Below are positions 32,581 to 41,227 of a stretch of 64,000 nt of DNA, piece by piece. Origin of the DNA: Streptomyces brasiliensis (lineage in GTDB: Bacteria > Actinomycetota > Actinomycetes > Streptomycetales > Streptomycetaceae); assembly GCF_014647875.1 (NCBI RefSeq), contig NZ_BMQA01000017.1:1-64000 (forward strand), written 5' to 3'. Both the position numbers and the translations under genes were made by a program. Numbering within the stretch: position 1 is the stretch's first letter; the number at the start of each line of letters is the position of its first letter. The notes under the pieces are model-generated. The model made no database searches and was not told the origin of the DNA. It was given only the letters and a program-made list of their open reading frames with translations.

Positions 32581-33969
32581 ATGACGACGACCGATTCGAC
32601 AGGGTCCGTGCCTTACCGGGAGGTGACGGACGCAAACGGCCGCGTATACCGGATAGGCGAGACCGATCGCGATCTCCTCGGCCACTCACGCAAGTTCATG
32701 ATGTACTTGCCGTGGGTCGCGATGATCGCGATCAGCGTCTTCGAGTACGCCTACGGCTCGGCGGAGGACACGCTGTCCGAGGCGCACGGCTGGACGCAGA
32801 GCAACACCTTCTGGATCCTGAGCGTCTGGGTCTTCTTCCAGGCCGGTGTCGCAACACCGACCGGCTGGCTCCGGGAGAGGGGCAAAGTCACGGCACGGCA
32901 GGCCATGTTCACGGGCTCGGTGCTGTGCATCATCGGCTTCCTGGCGCTGTCGCATTTCCACAACGTCTGGATGGCGATTCTCGGGTTCGGCGTGATCGGC
33001 GGCCTCGGTGCCGGCGCGATCTATGCGACCTGCATCAACATGGTCGGCAAGTGGTTCCCGGAGAAGCGGGGCGCCAAGACCGGCTTCGTGAACGGCGGAT
33101 TCGCCTACGGCGCCCTGCCGTTCATCTTCATCTTCAACTACGCCTTCGATACCTCGAACTACAACGCGATCCTGGACATCGTCGGCGTCTACATTCTGAT
33201 CGTCGTCGCCATCTGCGCGTACTTCTTCAAGGACCCGCCGAAGAACTGGTGGCCCGCGGACATCGACCCGCTGGCCCAGGCGGGCAAGCAGAACAGCGCG
33301 CAGAGCGTCCAGAAGAACCCTCCCGCGGTGCATCAGTACACGCCGAAGGAGGCCCTGCGGACGCCCCAGCTGTACCTGATGTGGATCTCCATCGTGATGA
33401 CCGCGGGTGTCTCCATCTTCGGCATCTCCTTCCAGGTCGACTACGCCAAGGAGATCGGCTTCGGCCCGCTGGTCGCGGCCTCGTCGATGGGCATCCTGTC
33501 CGTCGTCAACGGCGTCGGGCGGGCGGTCGTGGGCTGGCTGTCCGACAACTTGGGCCGCAAGGCGACCCTGGTCTTCGTGATCGTCGTCCTGGGCCTGGCC
33601 CAGTTCGGTGTGATCTGGGCCGGCAACATCCACAACGAGGCGCTGTTCCTGATCTTCGCCTTCCTCTCCGGGTTCGGCGGCGGCGCATTTTACCCGCTGT
33701 TCGCGGCACTCACGCCGGACTACTTCGGCGAGAACTACAACGCCACGAACTACGGGATGGTGTACAGCGGCAAGCTGGTCAGCGGCCTGTTCGGCGGTGG
33801 CCTTGGCTCCATGGTGGTCGACTCGTGGGGCTACAACGGCGCCTACGGGCTGGCCGGCGGCATCTCCATGGTGGCTGCCGCGATAGCCCTGTTCCTGAAG
33901 CAGCCGGGCCGCAGGAGCACCAGGTCCGTCGCACCCAACCTGCAGCCACTGGGCGAGGAAGTCGCGTGA
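32581..33969 (+). CDS. oxlT: Oxalate/formate antiporter family MFS transporter
   Basis: The 462-residue protein is a 12-helix major facilitator. Conserved OFA features are SVFEYAYGSAEDTLSEAHGW before helix 1-2, VGKWFPEKRGAKTGFVNGGF and the GWLSDNLGRKATL loop between halves. It probably exchanges oxalate for formate across the membrane, feeding frc with oxalate and exporting the product. It lies downstream of frc and the acyl-CoA synthetase on the same strand, behind a terminator. It has no detectable small subunit downstream, unlike the second OFA transporter of the window. Confidence 0.9.
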   Translation: MTTTDSTGSVPYREVTDANGRVYRIGETDRDLLGHSRKFMMYLPWVAMIAISVFEYAYGSAEDTLSEAHGWTQSNTFWILSVWVFFQAGVATPTGWLRERGKVTARQAMFTGSVLCIIGFLALSHFHNVWMAILGFGVIGGLGAGAIYATCINMVGKWFPEKRGAKTGFVNGGFAYGALPFIFIFNYAFDTSNYNAILDIVGVYILIVVAICAYFFKDPPKNWWPADIDPLAQAGKQNSAQSVQKNPPAVHQYTPKEALRTPQLYLMWISIVMTAGVSIFGISFQVDYAKEIGFGPLVAASSMGILSVVNGVGRAVVGWLSDNLGRKATLVFVIVVLGLAQFGVIWAGNIHNEALFLIFAFLSGFGGGAFYPLFAALTPDYFGENYNATNYGMVYSGKLVSGLFGGGLGSMVVDSWGYNGAYGLAGGISMVAAAIALFLKQPGRRSTRSVAPNLQPLGEEVA

Positions 33970-34043
33970 CGTCCGGGCGGCCCGCCGCCATGCACCGTCC
34001 CCACGACCTGTGAGCCGTATCCGCTCTGCCGGCAGCGAAGCCT

Positions 34044-34078
34044 GAGGCGGTCCTTCCCCCTGGGGGAAGGACCGCCTC
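34044..34078. terminator. Strong bidirectional hairpin between convergent genes
   Basis: GAGGCGGTCCTTCCCCC and GGGGGAAGGACCGCCTC are perfect 17-base arms separated by one T. They lie between the plus-strand transporter (stop 33969) and the minus-strand operon ending at 34105, so they can terminate both. Confidence 0.85.
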
Positions 34079-34104
34079 GGTCGTTCCTGAGGGGCGTCGC
34101 CCGG

Positions 34105-35250
34105 TCAGGCGCGACGCAGGGCGGCGAGGTTCCGGTATCCGATGTGGGCGTGTTCCAGGGACTGGCCCGGGTCGGTGGAGCTCGGCGCGTTGTCCTGCTC
34201 GACCATCGGGTTGTGGTAGTTGCGGTGGCCCACCCGGGAGAAGAACGTCGTGTAGTCGATGACGCCGGTGCCGAACGGGACCATGTCGTAGCCCTCCCCG
34301 TTGGTGGTGTTGACGACGCCGTCCTTCGCGTGGAACAGGGGATAGCGCTTGTTGTGGCGTTCGACCAGACCCGCCGGGTCGAAGACGTTCTCCTGCGTGG
34401 AGCCGTCGTGCGCGGTGTGGGTGTGGAACTTGTACTGGGCCACGTGCGCCCAGTAGATGTCCATCTCCAGCCAGATCAGCTTGGGGTCGGTGATGGACAG
34501 GAAGTACTCCAGCTTGCGGATGCCGGAGCTGCGCGTCGGGCGGCCCTGGGCGTCGAGCGGGCCGCCGTCGAGCAGGAAGCCGTACGCGGCGTCGTGGTTG
34601 TGGGTGTACAGCTTGATCCCCGCCACCCGGGCGATCTCGCCGAGGGCGTGCCACTTGTCGGCGGCGACGTCCCAGTCGGCCTTGTAGGCGCTGCCGGTGG
34701 GGTCGTTGCCGGTGCCCATGTGGTCCATGCCGAGGATGTTGGCGATTTCCAGGTGCTTCTTGAAGGTGTCCAGGTCGGCGCTGGTCAGCGGCCAGGAGCC
34801 GGGGATGAAGCCGTGGTTGCCCTGGGCCCGCAGCCCGTACTCGTCCAGCCAGCTCCGCAGCAGCCGGGCGCCCTCGACGGACTCCAGGTTGGCGCCGCCG
34901 GGCGCGTTCGCGTGCTGGCCGTAGCCGGCGAACTCGACCTGCCGGTAGCCGAAGCGGGCGAGCTGCTGGAACACGTCGCGGAATCCGGAGGGCAGGGTGG
35001 TGGACAACGGGTCGCGACCGGTGGCGTCGCGAACGGTGTAGAGGATGATGCCGCGCTTGTCGGCCGGCACCAGCGACTGGCCTCTGCCGGTGGCCGGGGC
35101 CGGGGTCTCGGCGGCGTGCACGGGGCTCGCGCCGAAGACGGGCGCGGCGACGGCTCCCGCGGCCACGGCGGTGCAGGTGCTCAGGAAGCGGCGGCGGCCG
35201 ATGCCGAGGCTGCGGCGCAGGAGTTCGTCGGTGTGCTGGGTGTCGTTCAC
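34105..35250 (-). CDS. Tat-exported sugar phosphate isomerase/epimerase-like protein
   Basis: The 381-residue protein has a twin-arginine signal (GIGRRRFLSTCTAVAAGAVA) and a xylose-isomerase-like TIM barrel (VFQQLARFGYRQVEFAGYGQ, LGEIARVAGIKLYTHNHDA, LIWLEMDIYWAHVA, PLFHAKDG) with His, Glu, Asp and His residues expected for a divalent metal site. The substrate is unknown. It is the last gene of the ebo-type operon, its start overlapping the stop of the phosphodiesterase gene by 4 bases, and it would act outside the membrane. A similar TIM-barrel protein is cytoplasmic at 39378. Confidence 0.88.
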   Translation of the reverse strand: MNDTQHTDELLRRSLGIGRRRFLSTCTAVAAGAVAAPVFGASPVHAAETPAPATGRGQSLVPADKRGIILYTVRDATGRDPLSTTLPSGFRDVFQQLARFGYRQVEFAGYGQHANAPGGANLESVEGARLLRSWLDEYGLRAQGNHGFIPGSWPLTSADLDTFKKHLEIANILGMDHMGTGNDPTGSAYKADWDVAADKWHALGEIARVAGIKLYTHNHDAAYGFLLDGGPLDAQGRPTRSSGIRKLEYFLSITDPKLIWLEMDIYWAHVAQYKFHTHTAHDGSTQENVFDPAGLVERHNKRYPLFHAKDGVVNTTNGEGYDMVPFGTGVIDYTTFFSRVGHRNYHNPMVEQDNAPSSTDPGQSLEHAHIGYRNLAALRRA

Positions 35251-36677
35251 GGGTGCCTCTCTCTGGACTGGTCGTCAGGCCGGTCGAGGCCGGCGAGTCG
35301 GAGCAGGAGTGACTTCACGTCGGTGGCCGCGAGACGGTCACCGACGGCGCGGGGGGTGGAGCAGATGAGGAGCGGACCGTCGTCGTCGCGCTCCGGGAGG
35401 CGGCCGTGGCTGCCGCGGATGGGTGAGGCGTCGAGGGGCACGACCGCCATGCGGTAGCGCAGGCCGAGCTTCTTGCGGGCGAGCGCGGTGGCGGCCTTGA
35501 CCTTGACGTAGGGGTCGTGCGGGTCCATGAACAGCTCGACAGGGTCGTAGCCGGGTTTGCGGTGGATCTCGACGAGCTGCGCGAAGTCGGGGGCACGGGC
35601 GTCGTCGAGCCAGTAGTAGTACGTGAACCAGGCGTCGGGTTCCGCGACGGCGACGAGTTCGCCCGAGCGCGGATGGTCGAGGTGGTGTGCCTTCTTGCCC
35701 TCGTCGTCGAGGAGTTGGGCAAGGCCCGGCAGTCCGTCGAGCGCGGTCCGGGTCGCGTCCAGGTCCTCGGGGCGACGCACATAGACATGGGCGATCTGGT
35801 GGTCGGCGACCGCGAAGGCGCGGGAGGCCATCGGGTCCAGGTACTCCATCCCGTCCTGAGTGTGCACGTCGAGCAGTCCGGCCCTGCGCAGCGCGCGGTT
35901 GATGTGGACGGGCCGGTCGGCGCGGGTGATGCCGTATTCGGACAGGGCGACGACGGTACGGCCCTCGGCGCGGGCGTCGTCCAGCAGCGGGGCCAGGGCG
36001 GCGTCCAGGTCGGCGGCCGCCCGCAGGGAGCGCGGGTCGTCGGGGCCGTAGCGCTGCAGGTCGTAGTCGAGGTGCGGGACGTAGCACAGGGCGAGGTCGG
36101 GGTGCCGGGTGCGCAGGATGTGGCGGGTGGCGTCGATGATCCACCGGCTGGAGACGAGGTCGGCGCCGGGTCCCCAGAAGTGGAAGAGCGGGAACGTACC
36201 GAATTTCTCGGTGAGTTCGTCGTGCAGGGCCGGTGGGCGGGTGTAGCAGTCGGGTTCTTTGCGTCCGTCGGCGTAGTAGACGGGGCGTGGGGTGACGGTG
36301 ATGTCGGTGTCGGCGCCCATCGCGTACCACCAGCAGATGTTGGCGACCGTGTAGCCGGGGTGCGCGCGGCGGGCCGCGTCCCACAGCTTGTCCCCGGAAA
36401 CGAGGCCGTTGTGCTGCCGCCACAGGAGTACGTCGCCGAGGTCACGGAAGTACCAGCCGTTGCCGACGATGCCGTGTTCGTTCGGCATGGTGCCGGTCAG
36501 GAAGGTGGACTGGGCGGCGCAGGTGACGGCGGGCAGGACGGTGCCGAGCGTGGCCCGTGAGCCGGACTGGCCGAGGGCCTTGAGGTGGGGCATGTGGTCG
36601 AGGAGGCGGGGGGTGAGGCCGACGACGTCCAGGACGAGGAGCGGGGTGGGGCCGGTGCCTGTCCGGTCGGTGCTCAT
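35247..36677 (-). CDS. Nucleotide pyrophosphatase/alkaline-phosphatase family protein (EboF-like)
   Basis: The 476-residue protein is of the type I phosphodiesterase/nucleotide pyrophosphatase fold: LLVLDVVGLTPRLLD (metal Asp near 17), PAVTCAAQSTFLTG with the nucleophile candidate T52, MPNEHGIVGNGWYF, YVPHLDYDLQRYGPDD and ALSEYGI. It would hydrolyse a phosphodiester or phosphate monoester. No signal peptide is visible. Its stop overlaps the next start (ATGA) and its start overlaps the EboE stop, so the operon is translationally coupled. In cyanobacterial ebo clusters a phosphodiesterase of this family is the usual last member. The substrate is not predictable. Confidence 0.88.
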   Translation of the reverse strand: MSTDRTGTGPTPLLVLDVVGLTPRLLDHMPHLKALGQSGSRATLGTVLPAVTCAAQSTFLTGTMPNEHGIVGNGWYFRDLGDVLLWRQHNGLVSGDKLWDAARRAHPGYTVANICWWYAMGADTDITVTPRPVYYADGRKEPDCYTRPPALHDELTEKFGTFPLFHFWGPGADLVSSRWIIDATRHILRTRHPDLALCYVPHLDYDLQRYGPDDPRSLRAAADLDAALAPLLDDARAEGRTVVALSEYGITRADRPVHINRALRRAGLLDVHTQDGMEYLDPMASRAFAVADHQIAHVYVRRPEDLDATRTALDGLPGLAQLLDDEGKKAHHLDHPRSGELVAVAEPDAWFTYYYWLDDARAPDFAQLVEIHRKPGYDPVELFMDPHDPYVKVKAATALARKKLGLRYRMAVVPLDASPIRGSHGRLPERDDDGPLLICSTPRAVGDRLAATDVKSLLLRLAGLDRPDDQSRERHP

Positions 36678-37843
36678 GGCAGCTCCTTCAGGCCGAGGTC
36701 GGTCAACAGGTCGCGGGCCAGGGTGAGTTCTGCGGCGATGCCGTCGGCGAGCCGGCTGCGGTCGCGGGGCCGCAGTGCGGGCGGGAGTGCCTGCCAGGTG
36801 TAGGTCTCGACCTCGAGGTGGCGGGTCAGCGGATGCGGTCCGCCGACGAGCCGGGCCAGAGCGGCTCTGAGGACCGGGAGGGTTGAGGTGAGGGGCGCGG
36901 TGGGCGCCGCGTGCAGCGGGACGTGGAAGTGGGCGCGCCAGGGGGTGGTGGCGGGCAGGGTGTCACCGCGCAGGGCCTCGTCCAGGTCGTCGGTGCCGTG
37001 CAGGCCGGTGGCCGTGCGGACGCGCGTCTGGTGCAGGAAGCGGGGTTCGGCGAAGGCGGCGAGGGCTTTGCGTACGTGGGGCCGGTCCGGGTGCTCGGCG
37101 TGCAGGGCGGCGGAGAGCTGGGACTTGACGACGGGGACGCCGGCGCGGGTGAGCGCGTCCAGGGCGGTGTGCGGATCCTCGAACGAGGTGGCGAGGTGGC
37201 AGGTGTCCACGCAGATGCCGATGCGGTCATGGCCGATCGCGGTGAGCGGGGCGATGGCGTCACCGGTGGTCTCGACGACACAGCCGGGCTCCGGCTCCAG
37301 GCCGACGCGGATGGAGCGGCCGGTGAGGTCTTCGAGGGCGTCGAGCCGCTCGGCGAGGGTGCGCAGGGCGCCGCGGCAGGCCTCGACGCGGTCATCGCCC
37401 CCGTGCGTGCGCCAGGCGAGCGGCAGGGTGGAGATGCTGCCCTCGGCGGTGTCGTCGGGGAGGAGGACGGCCAGGATGCGCGCGAGGGCGAGCGTGTGGG
37501 CCGGTCGCTCGGGGTCGGCCCAATCGGGCTTGTAGACACGGTACTTGACCTCTTCGGCGCCGAAACCCTGGTAGGGGAAGCCGTTGAGGGTGACGACCTC
37601 GAGGCCGCGGCGGTCGAGTTCGGCGCGCAGGGTGCGCAGGGCCACGGGGTCCGTGTCGAGGGCGCGGGCGGCGTCCCGGGCCAGCCAGAGCCCGATGCCG
37701 AGCCGGTCGCGCCCGAGCCGGCGGCGTACGGGTTCGCAGTGGTCGCGGAGTTGGGCGAGGACGCCGTCGAGGGTCTCGGCGGGGTGCACGTTGGTGCAGT
37801 AGGCGAGGTGGACGACGGTGCCGTCGGGGTGTCGGAAGCGCAT
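36674..37843 (-). CDS. eboE: EboE-type TIM-barrel metabolite traffic protein
   Basis: The 389-residue protein has a TIM-barrel fold related to xylose isomerase: THLAYCTNVHPAETLDG-like start (HLAYCTNVHPAETLDGVLAQ), LEVVTLNGFPYQGFG, VGLEPEPGCVVETTGD, ICVDTCHLATSFEDP and VVKSQLSAALHA. I recognise it as the EboE family, named for a role in getting a metabolite across the inner membrane in scytonemin-producing cyanobacteria. Glu, Asp and His residues of a possible metal site are kept. It lies between the TatD gene (3-base gap) and the phosphodiesterase (4-base overlap). Confidence 0.88.
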   Translation of the reverse strand: MRFRHPDGTVVHLAYCTNVHPAETLDGVLAQLRDHCEPVRRRLGRDRLGIGLWLARDAARALDTDPVALRTLRAELDRRGLEVVTLNGFPYQGFGAEEVKYRVYKPDWADPERPAHTLALARILAVLLPDDTAEGSISTLPLAWRTHGGDDRVEACRGALRTLAERLDALEDLTGRSIRVGLEPEPGCVVETTGDAIAPLTAIGHDRIGICVDTCHLATSFEDPHTALDALTRAGVPVVKSQLSAALHAEHPDRPHVRKALAAFAEPRFLHQTRVRTATGLHGTDDLDEALRGDTLPATTPWRAHFHVPLHAAPTAPLTSTLPVLRAALARLVGGPHPLTRHLEVETYTWQALPPALRPRDRSRLADGIAAELTLARDLLTDLGLKELP

Positions 37844-37846
37844 CGC

Positions 37847-38695
37847 TCACTCCCCGCCGCGCAGGATGCTGTTGCCCTCGTGCGTGGCGTCGGTCGCGGC
37901 GATGTCGAGGTCGAGGCGGCCGCTGAGGGAGTAGAAGGCGACGGGGTTGCGCCACAGCACCCGGTCGACGTCGTCCTCGCCGAACCCCTCGGCCAGCATC
38001 AGGTCGCCGACCCTGCGCGTCTTGAGGGGATCGCTTCTGCCCCAGTCGGCGGCGGAGTTGACCAGGACCTTTTCGGGGCCGTACGCGCGCAGGATCGCGA
38101 CCATCCGCACCTCGTCCATCTTCGTCTCGGGGTAGACGGAGAAGCCGAGCCAGGCGCCGCTGTCCTTGGCGTCCTTGACGGTCGTCTCGTTGAGATGGTC
38201 GACCAGCACCCGCTCCACGGGCAGCGCGGACTCCCGCACGACGTCGAGGGTGCGGCGCAGGCCGGCGAGCTTGTCGCGGTGCGGCGTGTGCACCAGGGCG
38301 GGCAGGTCGTGGTCGGCGGCGAGTTGCAGCTGGGCGGCCAGGGCGGTGTCCTCGGCCGGGGTCATGGAGTCGTAGCCGATCTCGCCGACGGCCACGACAC
38401 CGTCCTTGACGAGGTACCGGGGCAGTTCGTCGAGGACGGGCACGCAGCGGGGGTCGCCCGCCTCCTTGGGGTTCAACGCCAGCGTGCAGTGGTGGGCGAT
38501 GCCGTGCTGGGCGGCGCGGAAGGGCTCCCAGCCCAGGAGCGAGTCGAAGTAGTCGAGGAAGGAGGCCGGGGAGGTGCGGGGCTGGCCGAGCCAGAACGAC
38601 GGTTCGACGACGGCGCGGACTCCGGCCGCGTGCATGGCCTCGTAGTCGTCGGTGGTCCGGGACGTCATGTGGATGTGGGGGTCGAAGATGCGCAT
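37847..38695 (-). CDS. eboB: TatD-like metal-dependent hydrolase (EboB-like)
   Basis: The 282-residue amidohydrolase-fold protein begins MRIFDPHIHMTSRT, with the HxH metal motif at H7 and H9, followed by VAVGEIGYDS (bridging Glu), LPALVHTPHRDK and a conserved C-terminal Asp in VNSAADWGRSD. TatD proteins cleave nucleic acids or small amides and need divalent metals. In ebo clusters this is the second conserved component. The ATG overlaps the EboA stop (ATGA) and the next gene is 3 bases on. The direct role in the pathway is unknown. Confidence 0.88.
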   Translation of the reverse strand: MRIFDPHIHMTSRTTDDYEAMHAAGVRAVVEPSFWLGQPRTSPASFLDYFDSLLGWEPFRAAQHGIAHHCTLALNPKEAGDPRCVPVLDELPRYLVKDGVVAVGEIGYDSMTPAEDTALAAQLQLAADHDLPALVHTPHRDKLAGLRRTLDVVRESALPVERVLVDHLNETTVKDAKDSGAWLGFSVYPETKMDEVRMVAILRAYGPEKVLVNSAADWGRSDPLKTRRVGDLMLAEGFGEDDVDRVLWRNPVAFYSLSGRLDLDIAATDATHEGNSILRGGE

Positions 38696-39381
38696 CAGGA
38701 CTCCTTGCCGTGAGGGCCGTCCGTGGTGTGCGGCGGGGCCGTGGCGTCGGTCAGGGCCATGACGCGGTACAGACCGTCGGGCACGGGACGGCCCGCTGCG
38801 GTGCGTTCCGCGGCGAAGTCGCCGAGCATGCGGGCGAGTTCGGTGTCGCCCCGGGCACGCCGGGCCAGGTCGGCCACCTCGTCGACGGACACACCGGTGA
38901 ACAGGCACTTGAGGATGGCGTGCCGCCAGGCGTGGGCGTCGAGATGCCGGGCGGCGTACGGCCCGACGGCGGCAGCCAGCAGCCGGGTGTCGTTGGTGCG
39001 CAGCGCGTCCTCGACCAGCGGGAGGGCGCCGGGGCCCGGTACGAGGTGCGGGAGGGCGTGCAGGACGGCGCGGCGTTCGCCGGCGGTGCCCTGGCGGTAG
39101 ACGCGGGTGAGGGCGTCGGCGTCGGCGCGGGCCGCGTGGAGGATGAGGACGCGGGCGGCCTCGGCGTGGGCGGACCCGCAGTGGCGTCCGGCCTCGGCGA
39201 TGCGCAACTCCCAGACGGAGACGGGGCCGTGGCTGCCGGGGTGGGTGGCGGCCTCGTCGAGGGCCCTGGTGAGCCAGACACGGGCGGCGTCGGTGAGGTC
39301 GGCGTCGAGGTGCGCGCGCAGGTCGTCCAGCGGGGTGGCGTCGGCGACCGGGGTGTCCGTTCCGGTGGGCCGGTCGGTCAT
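38695..39381 (-). CDS. eboA: EboA family protein
   Basis: The 228-residue protein is helical and Ala/Arg/Leu-rich: WLTRALDEAATHPGSHGPVS, LRIAEAGRHCGSAHAEAARV, ALPHLVPGPGALPLVEDALR, HAWRHAILKCLFTGVSVDEV. I recognise this as EboA, a family with no known enzyme activity. No signal peptide or membrane helix is visible. Its start overlaps the TIM-barrel gene stop and its stop overlaps the TatD start, so all three are translated together. EboA is required with EboB and EboC for metabolite export in cyanobacteria, from memory. Confidence 0.85.
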   Translation of the reverse strand: MTDRPTGTDTPVADATPLDDLRAHLDADLTDAARVWLTRALDEAATHPGSHGPVSVWELRIAEAGRHCGSAHAEAARVLILHAARADADALTRVYRQGTAGERRAVLHALPHLVPGPGALPLVEDALRTNDTRLLAAAVGPYAARHLDAHAWRHAILKCLFTGVSVDEVADLARRARGDTELARMLGDFAAERTAAGRPVPDGLYRVMALTDATAPPHTTDGPHGKES

Positions 39382-40283
39382 GTGGTTCTCCCTTCCTGGG
39401 TGGCGGAGGGCTCGCCGGGGGAGTGAATGGGGGCAGCCGCGTCGCGGAGGAAGGAGAGCGAGCGAGCGGCCTGATGGGGGCCGGCGTGGGAGTGGCGGGG
39501 CAGTTCGACGACGGTCAGTCCCTGATAGCCGCTGTCGGCCAGTGCGGCGAGGACGGGCGGGAAGTCGATCTCGCCGTCCCCGAACGGCAGGTGCTCGTGC
39601 ACCCCGCGCCGCATGTCCTCGATCTGCACGTGCCGCAGCCACGGCGCGGCGGCGCGTACGCAGTCGGCGGGAGGGAGGGGTTCGAGGCACTGGCAGTGGC
39701 CGATGTCGAGGGTGAGACCGAGGAGTCCGGGGTCACCGAGGGCACGGCGGAGGTGATGGAAGTCGGCGAGGGTGGCGAGGAGGTGACCGGGTTCGGGCTC
39801 CACGGCGAGGGGGACATCGGCGGTCGCGGCGGCGTCCAGGACGGGGGTGAGGGCTTCGGCCAGACGCTTCCAGGCGGTGTCCTCGTCGGTGCCGGCCGGG
39901 GTGATCCCGCTGAAGCAGTGCACGGCGTGGGCGCCGAGGTCGGCGGCCACGTGAACGGCACGGATCAGCAGGTCCACACGGCGGGCGCGGTTCTCGGGGT
40001 CCGGATCGAGGAGAGAAGGGCCGTGCTTGCGCCGGGGGTCGAGCACGTAGCGGGCGCCGGTCTCCACGGTGACCGAGAGCCCGAGCGCGGCGAGCCGCCG
40101 CGCCACGTGGCGGGTGCGGGTGGGGAGGTCCGGGGCGAGCGGGTCGAGGTGCATGTGGTCGAGGGTCAGTCCGACGCCGTCGTAGCCGAGGTCGGCGAGG
40201 AGGGCGAGGGCGTCGTCGAGGCGGAGGTCGGTGAGGCCGTTGGTGCCGTAGCCGAAGCGCGGCAGGGGAGCCTTGGTGGTCAT
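39378..40283 (-). CDS. Sugar phosphate isomerase/epimerase (TIM barrel)
   Basis: The 301-residue protein is an AP-endonuclease-2/xylose-isomerase-like barrel: LADLGYDGVGLTLDHMHLD, HAVHCFSGITPAGTDEDTAW, VPLAVEPEPGHLLATLADF, GLTLDIGHCQCLEPLPPADC and DMRRGVHEHLPFGDGEIDF. The Glu of VEPEPG, the Asp/His of LDIGHC and the later His and Glu make a plausible metal site. It is the third gene of the ebo-type operon, between the UbiA gene and eboA, with 4-base overlaps at both ends. The name epimerase is a family name; the natural substrate is unknown. An inositol-derived metabolite would fit the first gene of the operon. Confidence 0.88.
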   Translation of the reverse strand: MTTKAPLPRFGYGTNGLTDLRLDDALALLADLGYDGVGLTLDHMHLDPLAPDLPTRTRHVARRLAALGLSVTVETGARYVLDPRRKHGPSLLDPDPENRARRVDLLIRAVHVAADLGAHAVHCFSGITPAGTDEDTAWKRLAEALTPVLDAAATADVPLAVEPEPGHLLATLADFHHLRRALGDPGLLGLTLDIGHCQCLEPLPPADCVRAAAPWLRHVQIEDMRRGVHEHLPFGDGEIDFPPVLAALADSGYQGLTVVELPRHSHAGPHQAARSLSFLRDAAAPIHSPGEPSATQEGRTT

Positions 40284-41227
40284 GTCACGCTCACCTTCTT
40301 CGCGAACTTCGCGGCGAGCGGGGCCAGGGCGGCGGTGAGCAGCGCCGTGACCGGGGCACCGGCGCGGGCGGACAGGGCGGCCTGGAGCGGAATGGTCGCG
40401 CGGATGCCACCGCCGACGGCTCGCTGGGTGAGGGGAGGCGACGGGTTGAGGGTGGCGTGGAAGTAGGGGCGGGCGGCCACGGCCGTGTAAGCGGCGGTGA
40501 GGACGCTGCCCAGCGGGAGTGGGAGGCGGGGGCGGGCGGCGCGGCTCGGTCGCGGGGCGGCGGCGCCGATGCCCGGCAGGCTGGGGGTGACTGCGGCACC
40601 CCGGCCTGCCGGGAGCTCACGCGACAGGAGGAAGCCGAGTGCGCCGGTCGTCACCAACGCGGCGAGCGGTGGCAGGGCTGCGCCACCGGTCGTCTCGCGG
40701 CGGGACACCGTGGTGAGCGCCAGGGTGTGGGCACTCAGGAGCGCGGCTGAGGGCAGGGCGCGGCGGGTCGCGCCCGGTGCGGGCCGGGTGGCCGCGGCGC
40801 CCAGCAGAAGGTCGAGGCCTCGGGCCGCCGCCATGGCCACGGGACCGGCCGGGGTGTGCTTCAGCTTCAGGTCGTACGCCCACACCGTCGCCGCGAGTGG
40901 GGCGGCGACGGCGAGGGCGGGACGACCGGCGCGGGACGCGAGGACGAGCCCCGCCGCGGTGAAGGCGCAGGCCGCCATGAGCGCTGCCGCAGGCTGCACA
41001 CGTCCCGAAGGAATGGGCCGGTGCGGGCGTTCCACAGCGTCCTCGTCCCGGTCGGCCCAGTCGTTGAGGGCCATGCCCGCTTCGTAGAGACAGAGCGAGG
41101 AGCCGATGGCCTGCAGGGTGCGTCGACCGGGTCGGGCCGACACCGCTGCCGCCCCGGCCAGCGCGTCACCGGGCACCGTGAACAGGGCGGGCAGCCGCAG
41201 CAGTTCGGCCCAGGCCCGCGCGTTCAC
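40280..41227 (-). CDS. eboC: UbiA-family prenyltransferase (EboC-like, SCO3242 family)
   Basis: The 315-residue integral membrane protein has the prenyl-diphosphate Mg site NDWADRDED at residues 55-63, followed by RPHRPIPSG, and a second conserved loop YDLKLKHTPAG. Eight to nine hydrophobic helices are visible, with an Arg/Pro-rich loop near residues 215-235. UbiA enzymes attach a prenyl group to a soluble acceptor at the membrane. The start is a GTG overlapping the inositol synthase stop. In ebo operons the prenyltransferase is EboC, thought to prenylate a precursor or carrier. The acceptor here is unknown; an inositol or sugar product of the neighbours is a reasonable guess. Confidence 0.88.
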   Translation of the reverse strand: MNARAWAELLRLPALFTVPGDALAGAAAVSARPGRRTLQAIGSSLCLYEAGMALNDWADRDEDAVERPHRPIPSGRVQPAAALMAACAFTAAGLVLASRAGRPALAVAAPLAATVWAYDLKLKHTPAGPVAMAAARGLDLLLGAAATRPAPGATRRALPSAALLSAHTLALTTVSRRETTGGAALPPLAALVTTGALGFLLSRELPAGRGAAVTPSLPGIGAAAPRPSRAARPRLPLPLGSVLTAAYTAVAARPYFHATLNPSPPLTQRAVGGGIRATIPLQAALSARAGAPVTALLTAALAPLAAKFAKKVSVT

